A DNA stretch of 64,000 bases, taken from Streptomyces sp. 135. Lineage in GTDB: Bacteria; Actinomycetota; Actinomycetes; Streptomycetales; Streptomycetaceae. Below the pieces are notes generated by a model, which saw only the letters and a list, made by a program, of their open reading frames with translations, did not search any database and was not told the DNA's origin. Position numbers and translations under genes: made by a program. The stretch is taken from contig NZ_CP075691.1 of NCBI RefSeq assembly GCF_020026305.1, positions 310,001 through 374,000 on the forward strand, read 5' to 3'. Positions 20,901-29,385 of this stretch are shown here, one piece after another (position 1 is the first letter of the stretch; every line of letters begins with the position of its first letter).

Positions 20901-21647
20901 ATGACGACACCCTCGGAGCTGCTCCGCTCCTTCGCCCGCACCCGCGCCTCGCTCGACGGGGAGGAGGTCACGTACTGGTGGTCCGGAGACGTGTACTCCT
21001 GGGCCCCCGACGAGCCCTACCAGCACGTCTTCGGCTTCGAAGGGCTGAACGTCGCGCGCCTGGTCCAGGACGCCGAAGCCGGCCCCGACGCCTACCAACT
21101 GCTCACCCGCGAGGCCGGCTTCTATCTGGACCCCACCAGCCGCGAGATCCTGGAGACCTGGCGGGACCTGCCCGTGGTGCACATATGGAACGACCCGGCG
21201 AACCAGAGGTGGCGCCCCTTTCCGATCCCGACGACCGAGCTCGGCGGACAGGTCTGCTTCAGCCTGGAGATCCCGCTCGCCTATCCTTCGCCGCTGCCGG
21301 TGGCGCAGTATCCCGTGCACTCGGGCGGCGACACGTACAAGGCCCTTGAGCTCTTCCAGTTCTTCGCCGAGCGCGCCGACCTGGCCGGCCCGGCGCCGAG
21401 CGTGCCGGCCACCATGTCGTGGAGCCGGATGTCGCCGTGGCTCCCGTGGATGGCCCGCGGTCAGCGGCCCGGCGGCCTCACCTTCCACTGCCGGGGCCGC
21501 AAGCTCGGCTCGTACGCCGAGGTGCCCGAGCGGACCCGGGCCTACGTCGCCGGGCGCCACCCGGAGTTCGCCCGGGCACCGGAGAAGTGGAGCGAGCCGA
21601 ACGAGACCAGCTGGACGTACTTCCGCAAGCTCCACCCGCCGAAGTAG
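20901..21647 (+). CDS. DUF1838-family protein
   Basis: Protein of 248 aa matching the DUF1838 pattern: an N-terminal EEVTYWWSGDVYSWAPDEPYQ strand pair, FGFEGLNVARLV, YQLLTREAGFYLDPTSREILETW, and a C-terminal Trp/Pro-rich MSWSRMSPWLPWM segment. No catalytic motif is evident and there is no signal peptide. Family members are widespread in proteobacteria and actinobacteria and have no settled function. Single gene between a hairpin and a convergent binding-protein gene. Confidence 0.65.
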   Translation: MTTPSELLRSFARTRASLDGEEVTYWWSGDVYSWAPDEPYQHVFGFEGLNVARLVQDAEAGPDAYQLLTREAGFYLDPTSREILETWRDLPVVHIWNDPANQRWRPFPIPTTELGGQVCFSLEIPLAYPSPLPVAQYPVHSGGDTYKALELFQFFAERADLAGPAPSVPATMSWSRMSPWLPWMARGQRPGGLTFHCRGRKLGSYAEVPERTRAYVAGRHPEFARAPEKWSEPNETSWTYFRKLHPPK

Positions 21648-21662
21648 CCGCCCGCCCCCGGC

Positions 21663-22871
21663 TCAGGCCGTCCTGAGGTCACCGTTGACGCGGACGCCCT
21701 CCGTCCTGCCGGGGGTGACGACGACGAGTTCGTAGTCGTGCCGGGTGCCGGGCTGCCACTGACCGCCGGCCAGGGACACGGTGGCGACGTTGGGTACGGG
21801 CCCGCTGGTCCAGTCGAGAGGGCCGGCGATGGTGTCCAGGCGGCTGCGGCTCAGGGCGGCGGCCACGGACCGGCGGTCGGTGGGGTCGTCGGCGGTCGTC
21901 AGTGCGTGCGCGGCGACCTCGAACAGGGCGTGGGCGAGGCCGAGAGGCTGCGACCACTGTCGTCCTGTCGTCTGCTCGTACGTCTCGGCGAGTTGGGCCG
22001 CGGTGGTTCCGTCGAGGGACGAGCGATAGGGGTGGGCCGGGGTCCAGTACACGAGGGTGGCCACGTCGGCCTGGGCGGACTGGCGGCCGCTGACGGCGGG
22101 GGACGGCGGGTAGGCCAGCCATCGTGAGCAGGTGATCAGGCGGGGCTGCCAGCCGCTCTCGGCGGCCTGGGCGCGGAAGAGCGCCAGGTCCTGGCCGGTG
22201 GCCGCGCTGGTGACGAGGGTGGCGCCGGCGTCCCGGAACGCGGTGATGTGCCGGTCGAGGTCCACGGCCGGCTCCTGGTAGGGCCCGGGCTCCACCAGCC
22301 GGTGTCCCCGCGCGCGGGCGGCCGGTGCGAATCCGTGCCGGGGGTGGCGTGACCAGGCGCCCTGCGGGCCGTCGTTCCACAGGCAGCCCACCGTCTGGCG
22401 TCCTGCCCCGCCGGCCTGTGCCCACAGGTCGGCGAAGGTCTCGGCGATGTCGTCCAGTCCCCAGCAGAAGTGGTACGTCCAGTCGAAGGGGCGCGCCGGG
22501 TCCCCTCCTCGCCCGTAGTAGTAGACCTGCCAGGGGAAGGTGCTCGACAGGCACGGCACTCCGATGATCTCGCAGGTGTCCGCGACGGCCGGCAGGACCT
22601 GGGTTCCGGCCAGGGTCACGATGATCGCGGCGTTCTCGTCCTGAACGAGTTCTTTCACCGCCTGCCGTGCGCCGTCGGCGGACGAACGGCTGTCCCGGCC
22701 CACCAGCCGGATGCGGAAGCCGCGGGGGCCCGCCGCCGCCAGTTCTGGTGCCAGCAAGGTCATGGCGAAGTCCAAGGGGTCGCCAAGACTGGTCAGCCGT
22801 CCGGTGCGGGCGACGACGACCCCTACCGTGAGGACCCGCTCTCGTCCGCCGCTGCTATCGCTGTCGTTCAT
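21663..22871 (-). CDS. Periplasmic-binding-protein-like (ABC substrate-binding fold) protein, no signal peptide
   Basis: Protein of 402 aa with the leucine/isoleucine/valine-binding (Peripla_BP_6) fold: TVGVVVARTGRLTSLGDPLDFA, then AVKELVQDENAAIIVTLAGTQVLPAVA, VPCLSST, and the second lobe ATLVTSAATGQDLALFRAQAAESG. Unlike transport proteins it starts MNDSDSSGG with no signal peptide or lipobox, and no permease or ATPase genes are nearby. It may be a cytosolic ligand-binding regulator, as in some Streptomyces kinases or AmiC-like sensors. Start at 22871 chosen at the ATG where homology begins; the frame is open further upstream. Confidence 0.75.
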   Translation of the reverse strand: MNDSDSSGGRERVLTVGVVVARTGRLTSLGDPLDFAMTLLAPELAAAGPRGFRIRLVGRDSRSSADGARQAVKELVQDENAAIIVTLAGTQVLPAVADTCEIIGVPCLSSTFPWQVYYYGRGGDPARPFDWTYHFCWGLDDIAETFADLWAQAGGAGRQTVGCLWNDGPQGAWSRHPRHGFAPAARARGHRLVEPGPYQEPAVDLDRHITAFRDAGATLVTSAATGQDLALFRAQAAESGWQPRLITCSRWLAYPPSPAVSGRQSAQADVATLVYWTPAHPYRSSLDGTTAAQLAETYEQTTGRQWSQPLGLAHALFEVAAHALTTADDPTDRRSVAAALSRSRLDTIAGPLDWTSGPVPNVATVSLAGGQWQPGTRHDYELVVVTPGRTEGVRVNGDLRTA

Positions 22872-23098
22872 CCTGTGTCCTCGCTGTGTACGAACCGTCC
22901 GAGCCGACACTCCCCAGCGATCGGCGGGCGCAAGAGGGCCGAACGAGTGATGCGAGGCGGTGCCCCGACGCGGCGGCCGATCGGGCGCGACGGGAGTGAA
23001 AGCGCGGGCCCTGGGCACTCGCGGGGAGAGGAAAACGACGCACACCCCGGCCCGGCAAAGAAGCGGCCGGGCGAGTTCCACGAGGAAAGGTGTCATCC

Positions 23099-23551
23099 GT
23101 GTCGCAGGTCGAGGAATCCATCGAAGTCAACGTGCCGGTCCGTACGGCGTACAACCAGTGGACCCAGTTCGAGACGTTCCCCGAGTTCATGGAAGGCGTG
23201 CAGCGGATCGAACAGCGCACCGACACGCTCACTCACTGGGTGACGAAGATCGACGGTGTGGAGCGGGAATTCGACGCCACGGTCACCGAGCAGATCCCGG
23301 ACGAGCGCGTGGCATGGACCACGGTCGACGGGCAGGCCAGGCAGGCGGGCGTCGTCACCTTCCACCGCCTGGACGACGCGCGTACGAAGGTCATGCTGCA
23401 AATGGAGTACGCACCCGAGGGCCTGGCCGAGACGGTCGGGGACAAGCTCGGCTTCGTCAAGCGTCAGGTCGCCGGTGACCTCGGGCGGTTCAAGAAGTTC
23501 ATCGAGCAGCGAGGCGGTGTGGAGACCGGCGCCTGGCGCGGCGAGGTCTGA
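23099..23551 (+). CDS. SRPBCC (START/cyclase-dehydrase-like) protein
   Basis: Small cytosolic protein of 150 aa with the helix-grip (SRPBCC) fold: VEESIEVNVPVRTAYNQWTQFETFPEFMEGV, then WVTKIDGVEREFDATVTEQIPDERVAW and a C-terminal FKKFIEQRGG helix. This is a common Streptomyces stand-alone member and not part of a polyketide cyclase operon. The GTG at 23099 sits 8 bases after GAGGAAAGG and is preferred over the GTG at 23090, which overlaps that site. Followed by a strong bidirectional hairpin. Confidence 0.85.
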   Translation: MSQVEESIEVNVPVRTAYNQWTQFETFPEFMEGVQRIEQRTDTLTHWVTKIDGVEREFDATVTEQIPDERVAWTTVDGQARQAGVVTFHRLDDARTKVMLQMEYAPEGLAETVGDKLGFVKRQVAGDLGRFKKFIEQRGGVETGAWRGEV

Positions 23552-23580
23552 CCGCCCGCGCCTGTCGGCCGCATACGTGA

Positions 23581-23613
23581 GGGGCCCGTCCGCGCTGTAC
23601 GCGGACGGGCCCC
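23581..23613. terminator. Strong hairpin shared by the SRPBCC gene and the small RNA
   Basis: Perfect 14-bp stem (23581-23594 with 23600-23613) and 5-base loop, between the SRPBCC gene and the tRNA-like element on the other strand. Confidence 0.85.
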
Positions 23614-23620
23614 TGTGTCG

Positions 23621-23690
23621 AGCGCCGGGCAGGCCTTGCACCTGCATTTCCCCGCAGGAAGCGGGGCGTCTTTCCTTGGACCACCGACGC
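23621..23690 (-). ncRNA. tRNA-like small RNA (Gly-UCC type cloverleaf)
   Basis: The minus strand folds into a full cloverleaf of 70 bases: a 7-bp acceptor stem (GCGTCGG / CCGGCGC, one G-U), a 3-bp D stem with GG in the loop, a 5-bp anticodon stem with loop CTTCCTG (anticodon TCC), and a 5-bp T stem with loop TGCAAGG. The discriminator is U, with no encoded CCA. Identity elements expected of tRNA-Gly (G1-C72, C2-G71, C35, C36, U73) are present, but the T loop has G instead of the invariant U at position 55. A TATAGT -10-like box lies about 45 bases upstream, a further hairpin sits in the leader, and a terminator follows. It may be a tRNA-Gly variant or a conserved regulatory RNA of about 150 nt. 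Confidence 0.55.
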
Positions 23691-23700
23691 ATCGCCGGCC

Positions 23701-23740
23701 ACCGCGAGTCGCGGCGACCAGTTCAAGATCCACTATAGCG
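23701..23740 (-). promoter_or_regulatory. Probable promoter and leader of the tRNA-like RNA
   Basis: On the minus strand CTATAGTGG (near 23731-23739) gives a good -10 box. The leader then forms a hairpin (GGTCGCCGCGA / TCGCGGTGGCC with G-U pairs) before the cloverleaf. No clear -35. Confidence 0.4.
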
Positions 23741-23858
23741 CAGCCACGGGTCCGCGCGGCCCCTCCCGCCCGAAGCGTCGGATTTGCCGGTTTTTCCGGT
23801 GCGGCCTAATTTTGCGTGGATACAGCTTTTTCTCGGCGGACAAGAGGAGAAAAGCTCC

Positions 23859-25493
23859 ATGGTGAAAGGCCTTCCGCGTGGAAAGGCCCGGCAGCCTCGT
23901 GGGCCGGAGGCGGACACGGCGCGCTCGTCACGTGCCGCGACGGACCGTATGGCCCGTACGTTGCTGCGCCGCCGGAAGAAGGCGCTCAGTGCCGAGGATG
24001 TGATGGTCTCGGACCGTCCCAAGGTGCGGCGCGCGGTGACAGCCGCCGCGCTCGGCAACACCATGGAGTGGTTCGACTTCGGCGTCTACGCCTATCTGGC
24101 GGGCACGATCGGCAAGGTCTTCTTCCCCTCCAGCTCGCCGGGCGCCCAAGTCGTCGCCACCTTCGCCACGTTCGCCGCGGCGTTCCTCGTCCGGCCCCTC
24201 GGCGGGCTCGTGTTCGGGCCGCTCGGTGACCGCATCGGCCGGCAGCGGGTGCTCGCCGCCACCATGATCATGATGGCTGTGAGCACTTTCGCGGTCGGCT
24301 TGCTGCCCACGTACGCCTCGATCGGGTTCGCCGCCCCGCTGCTGCTCCTCCTGTGCCGACTGGTCCAGGGCTTCTCCACCGGCGGCGAATACGCCGGTGC
24401 CACCACCTACATCGCCGAGTACGCGCCCGACCAGCGGCGCGGATTCCTCGGCAGCTGGCTCGACTTCGGCACCTTCATCGGCTACTCGCTGGGCTCCGGC
24501 CTGGTCACCGTCCTCACGCTGACGCTCGGGACGGACGGCCTCGAGAGCTGGGGCTGGCGCATTCCCTTCTTCGTCGCGGGGCCGCTCGGACTCATCGGCC
24601 TGTACATGCGCGTGAAGCTGGAGGAGACGCCCGCGTTCCAGCAGGAGGCGGCGTCCGCCGCGGCCGAGCGGGAAGCCGTCCATGAGCGGGGGGAGAACGA
24701 CCCCGTCGAGCAGGCCCGCCAGTCCGGCAAGGGCCGCCTCAAGGAGATCTTCACGCGCCACTGGCAGGCGGTCCTGATCTGCATGGGGCTGGTACTGCTC
24801 TACAACGTCACGAACTACATGGTGACGTCGTATCTCCCCACCTTCATGACGGTGACGTTGGGAGAGAGCGACACGACCGCGCAGCTGCTGGTGCTCGGCA
24901 CCATGCTGCTGGTGGCGCTCGCCATCACCACCGTGGGCCGCAGTTCGGACCGGTGGGGCAGGCGCCCGATGTTCATGGCCGGCAGCATCGCCCTGATCGT
25001 GCTCGCCGTCCCGGCGTTCCTGCTGATCCGGAAGGGCGGCATCCTGATGCCCGCCTTCGGCTGCGCGATCCTCGGTCTGCTCCTGGTCTGCTTCGCGGGC
25101 ACGGCCGCGGCCACGCTGCCCGCCCTGTTCCCCACACGTCTGCGCTACGGCGCCCTGTCGATCTCGTACAACATCTCCGTCTCCCTCTTCGGCGGCACCA
25201 CCCCGCTGCTCGCCTCCTACCTGGTCGACTCCACCGGCAACACGCTGGTCCCCGCCTTCTACCTGATGGTTGCGGGCGCGATCGGCCTGCTGTCGACGTT
25301 CTTCCTGCACGAGACGGCCGGACGGCCGCTGCGCGGCTCCGGGCCCATGGTGGAGACGCACGGCGAGGCCCGCGAGATGGTGGCGCGCAGCCGGGCGGAG
25401 GCGGGGCGTCACGCGCGTGACGTGTGGCTGCGCCTGTGGCATCCGCGTGGCGGGCGGCACCACGGCAAGGGTTCCGGCGGGCGTGAGGACTGA
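23859..25493 (+). CDS. MFS transporter, ProP / metabolite:H+ symporter family
   Basis: Twelve-helix major facilitator of 544 aa. The N-terminal signature GNTMEWFDFGVYAYLAGTIGK and the loop 2-3 motif GDRIGRQRVL identify the metabolite:H+ symporter group (ProP, KgtP-like). RLVQGFSTGGEYAGATTYIAE is also diagnostic. A second copy of the loop motif, SDRWGRRPMF, lies between helices 8 and 9. A basic, poorly conserved N-terminal extension of about 50 residues and a His/Arg-rich C-terminal tail are cytosolic. The ATG at 23859 follows AAGAGGAGA. Likely imports an osmolyte or organic acid. Stands alone. Confidence 0.9.
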   Translation: MVKGLPRGKARQPRGPEADTARSSRAATDRMARTLLRRRKKALSAEDVMVSDRPKVRRAVTAAALGNTMEWFDFGVYAYLAGTIGKVFFPSSSPGAQVVATFATFAAAFLVRPLGGLVFGPLGDRIGRQRVLAATMIMMAVSTFAVGLLPTYASIGFAAPLLLLLCRLVQGFSTGGEYAGATTYIAEYAPDQRRGFLGSWLDFGTFIGYSLGSGLVTVLTLTLGTDGLESWGWRIPFFVAGPLGLIGLYMRVKLEETPAFQQEAASAAAEREAVHERGENDPVEQARQSGKGRLKEIFTRHWQAVLICMGLVLLYNVTNYMVTSYLPTFMTVTLGESDTTAQLLVLGTMLLVALAITTVGRSSDRWGRRPMFMAGSIALIVLAVPAFLLIRKGGILMPAFGCAILGLLLVCFAGTAAATLPALFPTRLRYGALSISYNISVSLFGGTTPLLASYLVDSTGNTLVPAFYLMVAGAIGLLSTFFLHETAGRPLRGSGPMVETHGEAREMVARSRAEAGRHARDVWLRLWHPRGGRHHGKGSGGRED

Positions 25494-25537
25494 CGGGGAG
25501 TGGCTCGCCCCTCACGCTCGCCGACGCGCCCTCGCAC

Positions 25538-26560
25538 CTACGCGGTGGCCCGGCCCTCCCCTCCCCCGCCGATCCGCCATTCCTGACCGCGTTCGGGGCT
25601 GCGCTCCCAGAACTCCGCGAGAGCCCCGTCGGCCGTGACCGGCGGGCGGATCCCCACGTACTGGCGCAGGAAGTGGTTGCTGAGCGCGTACACGCCCGGG
25701 CTCTGTTCCTCCATGGACCACCTCTGGTACGGGTAGCCGTCGCACGTGGCCTGTTTGGCCTGGCTTCCGTTGGCTCCGTTCGTGTCCCGTGTCGCCATCA
25801 GGCACTTGTCGCTGTTCACGTTGACGATCGCGACGCTTCCGCCGCCCAGCACCACGATGCGCCAGGTCTCGTCGGCGCTGCCCGAACAGGTCCGCTGCAC
25901 GGCCCATGCCAGTTCCGCGTGGCCCGCGTCGCGCATCCCCAGGCAGTTCCCGCTCGCGGAGTTCACGATCGTGGTACGCCACTCGTGCGGCGGCCGGCGC
26001 TGCTGGAACCGGATGCCCGCCGCGCCCGCGCAGGTCAACTGCCGCAACTCCGCACGGTCGGCCGTCGACGCGTCCGCGATGCCCACGCAGGCGCGCGGGC
26101 TCGCCGTCACCGGCTGGAGCCAGGCGCCCTCCCCGCTGTCCACCATGCGGAAACTGGCACCGGGTTGATCCCCGCACCTGCCCTGCCGGACCGGCGCGCC
26201 GTCAGCGGGGCCGGAGTCCGCGACGGTCATGCACAGTCCGCTGGAGCCATTGACGACGTGCACCAGGTCCGACCCCATGGGCGACTGTCGCAGGGTCCAC
26301 AGGGCCCCGCGCTTTCCCGCGCAGTTGCGCTGGCGCACCGGTTCGCCGCTCTCCGCCGAGCCGACCTCCAGGCACATTCCGCTGTGCAGCGCGACGATGT
26401 TGATGTCGGCGCCGCCGTCGGCCGCGGGCGCGGCACGGTCCCCGGCGGCCGCCGGGCCCGCCGAGACGGTGGAGGCCGCCAGTATGCCGCAGGCGATCCA
26501 GGCGGCCATGGAAGCCCACCTGGACGGCGTCCTCCCGTGCTCGTACGTCTGTCGGCGCAT
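25538..26560 (-). CDS. Secreted ricin-B-lectin-like protein
   Basis: Exported protein of 340 aa with an N-terminal signal region (hydrophobic stretch MAAWIACGILAASTVSAG). It is built of beta-trefoil lectin repeats: recurring SGMCLEVG, SGLCMTVAD, NCLGMRDAG and KCLMATRDTNG units, each followed by a Gln/Trp-type closing motif such as RGALWTLRQ, DETWRIV and YQRWSM. It has no catalytic domain. It probably binds carbohydrate outside the cell. Convergent with the MFS gene. Confidence 0.8.
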   Translation of the reverse strand: MRRQTYEHGRTPSRWASMAAWIACGILAASTVSAGPAAAGDRAAPAADGGADINIVALHSGMCLEVGSAESGEPVRQRNCAGKRGALWTLRQSPMGSDLVHVVNGSSGLCMTVADSGPADGAPVRQGRCGDQPGASFRMVDSGEGAWLQPVTASPRACVGIADASTADRAELRQLTCAGAAGIRFQQRRPPHEWRTTIVNSASGNCLGMRDAGHAELAWAVQRTCSGSADETWRIVVLGGGSVAIVNVNSDKCLMATRDTNGANGSQAKQATCDGYPYQRWSMEEQSPGVYALSNHFLRQYVGIRPPVTADGALAEFWERSPERGQEWRIGGGGEGRATA

Positions 26561-26663
26561 CTGTACGTCCCTTCCTCGGCTCCGTCGGCTTCGTCGGCCC
26601 GGAACGATCCCGGACGGACGCGGAGCGTAGAGGAGGGCGTTGACGGGACGCTGACACCGTCTG

Positions 26664-26742
26664 TTCCGCGAGGGCTGGAACGTGGCGGTCGAAGAAGCGG
26701 CCGCTGAAGGTCCAGCCGTGGATCAGGACCAGTGGTCTGCCG
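26664..26742 (-). pseudogene. Alpha/beta hydrolase fragment
   Basis: A short in-frame stretch encodes RPLVLIHGWTFSGRFFDRHV, the oxyanion-loop start of an alpha/beta hydrolase, with nothing of the rest of the enzyme beyond it (the ricin-lectin promoter follows). It is a remnant within the degenerate tract 26.6-27.5 kb. Confidence 0.55.
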
Positions 26743-26902
26743 GCTCTGGCCGGAGGGCGCCGGTGGCGTCGATGAACTTGGTCAGTACCGGGACCCGGGA
26801 TGCCGGTCTTGCCGAGGCGGCGGGCGATGGCCTGGCCGCCGAACACCAGGGGTTTGGCCGTCACCGTCAGCCGCAGCGGGTACAGGGCGGCGCCGGGGTC
26901 GC

Positions 26903-27185
26903 TCACAGGATCGGCTGTCCACCGATGACCGCGATCCGGGCCCCGGAGACGTAGCTCGCTTCGTCCGAGGCGAGCATGACGTGGACCGGTGCCCGCTCCG
27001 CCGGCTGGCCCGGCCGCCCGAGGGGGACCTGGGAACCGAAGCTCTCCACCTGCTTGGTCGGCATGGTGGAGGGGACGAGCGGCGTCCAGATGGGTCCCGG
27101 CGCCACGCTGTTGGCGCGGATGCCTTTGGCGCCGAGCATCTGCGACAGGGAGCCGACCATGTTCGCGATGCCCGCGCCTGCTGCC
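26903..27185 (-). pseudogene. Short-chain dehydrogenase, C-terminal remnant
   Basis: The minus strand encodes the C-terminal third of a classical SDR (GIRANSVAPGPIWTPLVPST, then LGRPGQPAERAPVHVMLASD and a VSGARIAVIGG end), typical of stress-type SDRs. The Rossmann GxxxGxG part, the catalytic YxxxK region and about 180 residues are missing; the frame upstream (to 27241) is unrelated. The gene is therefore a truncated remnant. The rest of 27186-27490 shows no gene I can support. Confidence 0.7.
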
Positions 27186-27496
27186 GGCGGGGCTGGGACA
27201 TGGTGGCGCCTGGGATTCGATCGGACGGACCGGAGGCGCACGACCCGTGCTCACCTGCCGACCGACGGCTCGCCATGGGAGCAGCTCGACCGTCGTGGGG
27301 GCCGCCGAGACCAGGGCCAGGACGTGGCTCCCGGGGACGGCCGTGAGCAGCGCGGCGCCGATCGATTTCGGCATCGCCCCCGGACCGAACTGCGCGCCGC
27401 GCAACTGTCCGTGCTGCGGGGCGTCAGCCGTGCCACGGACGAGCCAGTCCCGCGGGCGGGCGCGGTTCGGTCACCGGACTGCACGGGCGGGTGCCG

Positions 27497-28156
27497 CTAC
27501 TCGTCCGCGCCCGCGGTGATGAAACCCGACTCGTACGCCGTGATGACGGCCTGGACGCGGTCGCGCGCGCCGAGCTTCGCCAGTACCGCGCTCACGTGCG
27601 TCTTGACCGTCTCGGTGCCCAGGTGCAGCTCGGCGGCGATCTCCGCGTTCGTCAGGCCGCGCGCGACGGCCCGCAGCACCTGGCCCTCGCGTTCGGTGAG
27701 CGCGGCCTTGGCCAGTGCGCTGCGCGCCGACGCGTTGCCGTGCGCGGCTGCCAGGGAGCGCAGCGCGGGCGGGAAGAGCAACGACTCGCCCTCGGCGACG
27801 ATCCGTACGGCGTGCACGATCTCGGTGGGCCTGGCGCGCTTGAGGAGAAACCCGTCGGCGCCGGCGCGCAGCGCCCCGTAGACGTACTCGTCCTCCTCGA
27901 ACGTGGTGATGACGAGGATCCTCGGCGGGTCGGCGACCGTCCGCAGCACGGCCCGGGTCGCCTCGATGCCGTCCATCAGCGGCATGCGTACGTCCATGGC
28001 GACGACGTCCGGCTTCAATTTCCCCACCAGGGGAATGACGGCGGCGCCGTCCGCCGCCTCGCCGACGACCTCGATGTCGGGCTGCGCCTCCAGGATGGCG
28101 CGCAGTCCGGCGCGTACGAGCGCGTCGTCGTCGACGAGCAGGACGGTGATCGGCAT
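27497..28156 (-). CDS. NarL/LuxR-type response regulator
   Basis: Two-component response regulator of 219 aa. The receiver domain is MPITVLLVDDDALVRAGLR with phospho-acceptor Asp in DVVAMDVRMPLMDG (near residue 54), then Thr in ITTFEEDEY and Lys in FLLKRA. A LuxR-type helix-turn-helix follows: LTEREGQVLRAVARGLTNAE, ending VKTHVSAVLAKLGARDRVQ. The ATG at 28156 is the family start. No stop codon separates it from the kinase upstream, so in this sequence the kinase frame reads straight through into it. It looks intact, but its kinase partner is broken. Confidence 0.88.
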   Translation of the reverse strand: MPITVLLVDDDALVRAGLRAILEAQPDIEVVGEAADGAAVIPLVGKLKPDVVAMDVRMPLMDGIEATRAVLRTVADPPRILVITTFEEDEYVYGALRAGADGFLLKRARPTEIVHAVRIVAEGESLLFPPALRSLAAAHGNASARSALAKAALTEREGQVLRAVARGLTNAEIAAELHLGTETVKTHVSAVLAKLGARDRVQAVITAYESGFITAGADE

Positions 28157-29276
28157 GTGGATCACTGTAGCGGCAGGCTGACGTGCACCCGCCACACGTC
28201 GGTTGCGCACCTCCAACTCCGGCCAGCTGTCGAGGACTTCGACGCGTACGCTCACCGGAACCGGGCCCGCGTGCCGCAGTACGTTGGTGAGGCACTCCTG
28301 AAGCATGCGGTAGCCCTCGCGCGAGACCGGGCCGGGCACGGCGCCGAGGTCCCCGCCGATGTGGGCGTTCACGGCGGCCCCGGGGCCGCGCGCCGACTCC
28401 ACCAGCCGTCCGGCGTGCGTGAGCGTGGGCCGCTGCGCCGTCGGGTCGGCGTCCTCGCGCAACAGCCTGAGGACGCGGTGCAGTTCGGTCAGCGCCTCGC
28501 GTCCGGTGTCCTCGATGGCGGCCAGTGACCGGTCGGTGAACTCCGGTGTCCCGGCCGCGCGCGCCGCGCCCGCCTGCACGACGGCGATGGTGAGCGCGTG
28601 CCCGATGATGTCGTGCAGTTCACGGGCGAGCCGGGTGCGCTCCAGCAGCCGCTCGGTCAGCTCCTCCAGTTCCGCGAGCCGCTCCGCCGGGGACGGGCCG
28701 AGGAGCCGGGGCGCGAGGCCGGCCATCAGCGTGCCCGCGCCCCGGACGACGGCTACCAGCGCGGCGCCGGACACGGGGGCCAGCAGCGGGTACCACCAGC
28801 CCCATCGGCCGGGCAGCGGCATCGGCGCGGGCCCGAACGGCGGCCACAGGGACGGCATCAGGAGCCCCAGTGTCAGCCCGACGCCGTTGAGCGTGACGAC
28901 GGTGACCCCGAAGCCGAGCCACAGCCGCAGGGTCAGCCAGACGAACACCCGCCACCGGTCGCCCCACGGGTCCGAGGGCGAGCCGGCGATCTCCGGCGCC
29001 GGGTGCTCGTGCGGTGCCTGCGGTCCGGGGTAGCGGAGCAGCCGGGCCTGCATCGTCTCGGCGACCCGGGTGCCGGGGACGAACGCGGCGAGCGCGAGCA
29101 GCGGGAGCGGCGCGAAGAGCAACAGCTGCCACATGCCCGCGCTGGGGTCCGCGAGGCCGGGGAAGGCGACTTTCGACCACCCCGACGGCGGCCACCGCGC
29201 CCATGAAGAGGTGCAGCCACCGGGTGTACGTGACCGCGCGCGACACGGTCCGCGGCAGCCGATGGAGACGCTTCAT
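28157..29276 (-). pseudogene. Sensor histidine kinase, frameshifted and lacking its ATPase G-boxes
   Basis: HisKA_3-type kinase partner of the response regulator. The original start is probably ATG 29276 (MKRLHRLPRTVSRAVTYT). The frame is broken near 29170, where VAAVGVV no longer joins VAFPGLADPSAGMWQ; one base too many or two too few explains it. The phosphorylation helix RLARELHDIIGHALTI and the N-box ECLTNVLRHAG are present. After LEVRN the G1 (DxGxG) and G2 boxes are missing and the sequence runs in frame into MPITVLLVDDD. As read, an ATG at 29134 would give a 545-residue kinase-regulator fusion that cannot bind ATP. Confidence 0.75.
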
Positions 29277-29385
29277 GAAGGCCGTGATCCCAGCGGGGCA
29301 AGGCAGTTGCCTCCCCCGCGTGGGGGAGGACTTTCCCTCCGCCGGGGGAAGCGGGCGCCTGGCCGCGAACGGCAGTGTCGTCACC

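Noticed and set aside
23621-23690. Riboswitch or SRP RNA interpretation of the tRNA-like element
   Set aside because: I compared it from memory with cobalamin, SAM, ydaO, fluoride, c-di-GMP and SRP consensus motifs and none fits; it also has no gene downstream on its strand.
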